Positions 62,359-64,000 of a stretch of DNA of 64,000 bases are shown one piece after another. The position numbers and the translations under genes are program-made. Below the pieces are notes generated by a model. That model was not told the DNA's origin and made no database searches. It was given only the letters and a program-made list of their open reading frames with translations. This DNA is from CAYLHF01 sp964383365 (GTDB lineage Bacteria > Bacteroidota > Rhodothermia > Rhodothermales > UBA10348). The stretch covers positions 1-64,000 of the forward strand of contig CAYLHF010000016.1 in the NCBI GenBank assembly GCA_964383365.1. The letters are read 5' to 3'. Position 1 is the first letter of the stretch, and each line of letters starts with the position of its first letter.

Positions 62359-63048
62359 TTGAAATCATCTGTCCGAATAGGTGCGGTAAGTAAAATCGGA
62401 ATTTTCGTCCACTGGACGTTTCTGGTCATGTTGGCCGGCTTGTTCATTTTCTATCTGTACCAGGGACTTACGCCATCTGCCGCCTTTCTTGGGGTGGTTC
62501 TGGTCAGCGTTGTGTTTGGCTGCGTGGTACTTCACGAACTCGGTCACGCATTCATGGCGCGTCGATTCGGGATTCCCACGCTCGATATTACCATGTATCC
62601 CATCGGAGGAATCGCCCGACTCCAGCGGATGCCAAAGGCACCCATGGAAGAATTTCTGATCGCCATTGCGGGTCCGGCGGTCAATTTGGCTATCGCGGTC
62701 CTGCTGTACGTGGTGAATGCCGGTGCCGGCGGGAGCGCCTCTCTGGAATCGGCACTTCATGTCCAGTCGAACATCCTGGGTATGTTGATGTGGATCAATC
62801 TCAGTCTGGTCGTTTTCAACCTGATCCCGGCGTTCCCCATGGACGGAGGACGCGTACTCAGAGCGGCTCTCGCCTCGCAAATGGACTACCGAAACGCAAC
62901 TCACGTCGCGTCCCTCATCGGGCAGGCAATTGCAGTCCTGTTCGGGATCTACGGGATTTACTCCGGTAACTGGACGCTTCCTTTTGTGGCCATTTTTGTC
63001 TTTATCGCAGCCCGGCAGGAAGTTCAGCAGGTGATGGAACGAACCTGA
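62359..63048 (+). CDS. Site-2 protease family protein (M50)
   Basis: A 229-residue multi-pass membrane metalloprotease. The zinc motif is VLHELGHAFMARRFGIP (HExxH, about residue 59) and the second ligand is in NLIPAFPMDGGRVLRAALA (about 160). No PDZ or CBS domain is present, so it is the minimal SpoIVFB-like type. The start is TTG at 62359, preceded by GAGGGAG about eight bases upstream. This is one of the few clear Shine-Dalgarno sequences in the window, and it decides the start. Intramembrane cleavage of anti-sigma factors is known for the family. Confidence 0.92.
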   Translation: MKSSVRIGAVSKIGIFVHWTFLVMLAGLFIFYLYQGLTPSAAFLGVVLVSVVFGCVVLHELGHAFMARRFGIPTLDITMYPIGGIARLQRMPKAPMEEFLIAIAGPAVNLAIAVLLYVVNAGAGGSASLESALHVQSNILGMLMWINLSLVVFNLIPAFPMDGGRVLRAALASQMDYRNATHVASLIGQAIAVLFGIYGIYSGNWTLPFVAIFVFIAARQEVQQVMERT

Positions 63049-63099
63049 ATCCACAGGGTTTTCCGGAGGGGTTGATCCGGTCACTCTTCGGCTACGGTC

Positions 63100-63276
63100 A
63101 TGGACCAGTACTCGGTCGTAATTATTCTGGCGTTTCTGGGTTTTGTAGCGCTCGCAGCAGTGCTTCTGGTCCCTATTTATCTCTTCCTGAAAAAGGAAGA
63201 CGCCGCCGGCGAGGCCATGAATGAAGTACTCTATTCGGAGCGCGAATCGGCGAGAGCTGCTGATTCCGACTCATGA
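63100..63276 (+). CDS. Small single-pass membrane protein (58 aa), unrecognised
   Basis: An ATG-initiated frame encodes MDQYSVVIILAFLGFVALAA then VLLVPIYLFLKKEDAAGEAM and a charged tail (NEVLYSERESARAADSDS). One transmembrane helix and a basic-to-acidic cytoplasmic tail are clear. It lies 51 bases downstream of the M50 gene on the same strand and ends three bases before the convergent ComEA gene stop. The size and topology recall small accessory subunits, but I cannot name a family. Confidence 0.6.
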   Translation: MDQYSVVIILAFLGFVALAAVLLVPIYLFLKKEDAAGEAMNEVLYSERESARAADSDS

Positions 63277-63278
63277 TG

Positions 63279-63803
63279 TCAACGATGCGTATCGTTCACC
63301 CGAACGAAGGGCCTGATTCGCTCGAGCGTTTTCTTCCCGATACCGGACACGAGCAATAAATCTGTCTCCGTCTCGAAGCGTCCGAGCCGAAGTCGCATGT
63401 CCAGGATTCGTCGTGCTACGGAAGGTCCCACACCTTTGATCGTCATGAGTTCGGCAGACGTGGCGGTGTTCAAATCTACCCGGGACGAGTCCGGAATTTC
63501 AGTCACCACCGATTCTGCGTCGGCACCCTCCGGTGGCGTTTCCTGGCCGGTGAACCCGTTGCCGGAAAGAAGTACGGCATCGATACTGTCTGCACGAGCG
63601 GTCAGAGCCTGAAAAGTCGAATCGAATACCGCGTAGTAATCCTGATTGTAGGGCTCAGCGGCTTTTCGGGTCAGTCGGATGCCCGCTCCAGCGAGAAGCA
63701 GAGCACCAATAAGCATCGTTGCTTTGAACTCAGATTCATTCAGTCCTAACTGGCACTGGATGATAAATTTGCCGTGAGCAAAGCTATCCCGTAGTGTCTT
63801 CAT
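63279..63803 (-). CDS. ComEA-like helix-hairpin-helix protein
   Basis: A 174-residue protein with one hydrophobic segment (ATMLIGALLLAGAGIRL, about residues 29-45), a periplasmic linker, and a C-terminal helix-hairpin-helix DNA-binding domain (VDLNTATSAELMTIKGVGPSVARRILDMR, then TETDLLLVSGIGKKTLERI). This is the ComEA pattern of an anchored DNA receptor for natural uptake, but many short HhH membrane proteins look alike and no comEC is nearby. It diverges from recO across 64 bases. Confidence 0.85.
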   Translation of the reverse strand: MKTLRDSFAHGKFIIQCQLGLNESEFKATMLIGALLLAGAGIRLTRKAAEPYNQDYYAVFDSTFQALTARADSIDAVLLSGNGFTGQETPPEGADAESVVTEIPDSSRVDLNTATSAELMTIKGVGPSVARRILDMRLRLGRFETETDLLLVSGIGKKTLERIRPFVRVNDTHR

Positions 63804-63867
63804 GATCTCCCCTCTCTATTGAATGTATCTTTAGACACCGGCACACCGAAAGCATACCCTCGATGGG

Positions 63868-64000
63868 ATGAGAGAGAAACCCGAAATAATCCGAACGGAG
63901 GCCATCGTTCTGCGAGGCATCGATTTCGGGGAGACCAGTCGGATTGTAACCCTGTTTACACTCGATCGCGGGAAAGCGGGTGTCATGGCACGCGGAGCGA
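63868..64000 (+). CDS. recO: DNA repair protein RecO, N-terminal fragment
   Basis: The first 44 codons of a gene cut by the window edge. The sequence EIIRTEAIVLRGIDFGETSR followed by IVTLFTLDRGKAGVMARGA is the start of the RecO OB-fold. RecO loads RecA with RecF and RecR in gap repair. The ATG at 63868 is chosen because it joins the conserved sequence directly; a nearby ATG at 63863 runs into a stop. Confidence 0.9.
   Translation, partial: MREKPEIIRTEAIVLRGIDFGETSRIVTLFTLDRGKAGVMARGA

Overview
The window reads as a chromosome segment of a bacterium in the wider Bacteroidota/Rhodothermota/Balneolota group. Lineage markers are a type IX secretion C-terminal sorting domain on a secreted hydrolase, two DUF5916 outer-membrane-type proteins, a DUF4252 protein behind a sigma/anti-sigma pair, arginine synthesis through an acyl-ornithine transcarbamylase, and few Shine-Dalgarno sequences. 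No rRNA, tRNA, CRISPR array, phage or transposase gene was seen. Two 100-base N runs (21487-21586 and 45131-45230) are assembly gaps.

0-20 kb is rich in genome maintenance. A secreted serine hydrolase and an Uup-type ABC-F ATPase are followed by an overlapping set dnaE2-like polymerase / DUF1835 protein / tag, then alkB, mreB, dnaA, a Bcp peroxiredoxin, a DUF2461 protein, uvrC and nth. An AT-rich block flanked by DnaA-box-like sites (10039-10229) is a candidate replication origin. A second DnaA-box cluster lies in front of dnaA (15264-15308).

19-46 kb is amino-acid biosynthesis with three visible RNA-level control regions. metX-lysC-metB (minus strand) lies behind a SAM-I riboswitch and an intrinsic terminator. 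ilvD-ilvB-ilvN-ilvC-leuB-leuA-leuC-leuD, followed by glpK-glpF, lies behind a small Leu/Val/Ile-rich ORF and two mutually exclusive hairpins. argG, a P-loop protein, argC, argD, argF', argB, argE and argH lie behind an arginine-codon-rich leader peptide and a strong terminator. The pathway is the linear acyl route with an ArgE deacylase. No classical N-acylglutamate synthase is present, and the P-loop protein in the operon is a candidate for that step.

45-64 kb holds tandem DUF5916 proteins, a small transaldolase, a beta-CASP metallo-beta-lactamase protein, a C-terminal processing protease with an iron alcohol dehydrogenase, an ECF sigma/anti-sigma/DUF4252 unit, LemA and TPM membrane proteins, TPR and LysM-RlpA envelope proteins, CPBP and M50 membrane proteases, a ComEA-like protein and the 5' end of recO. 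Several small membrane-protein ORFs of under 60 codons were found by reading the sequence directly.
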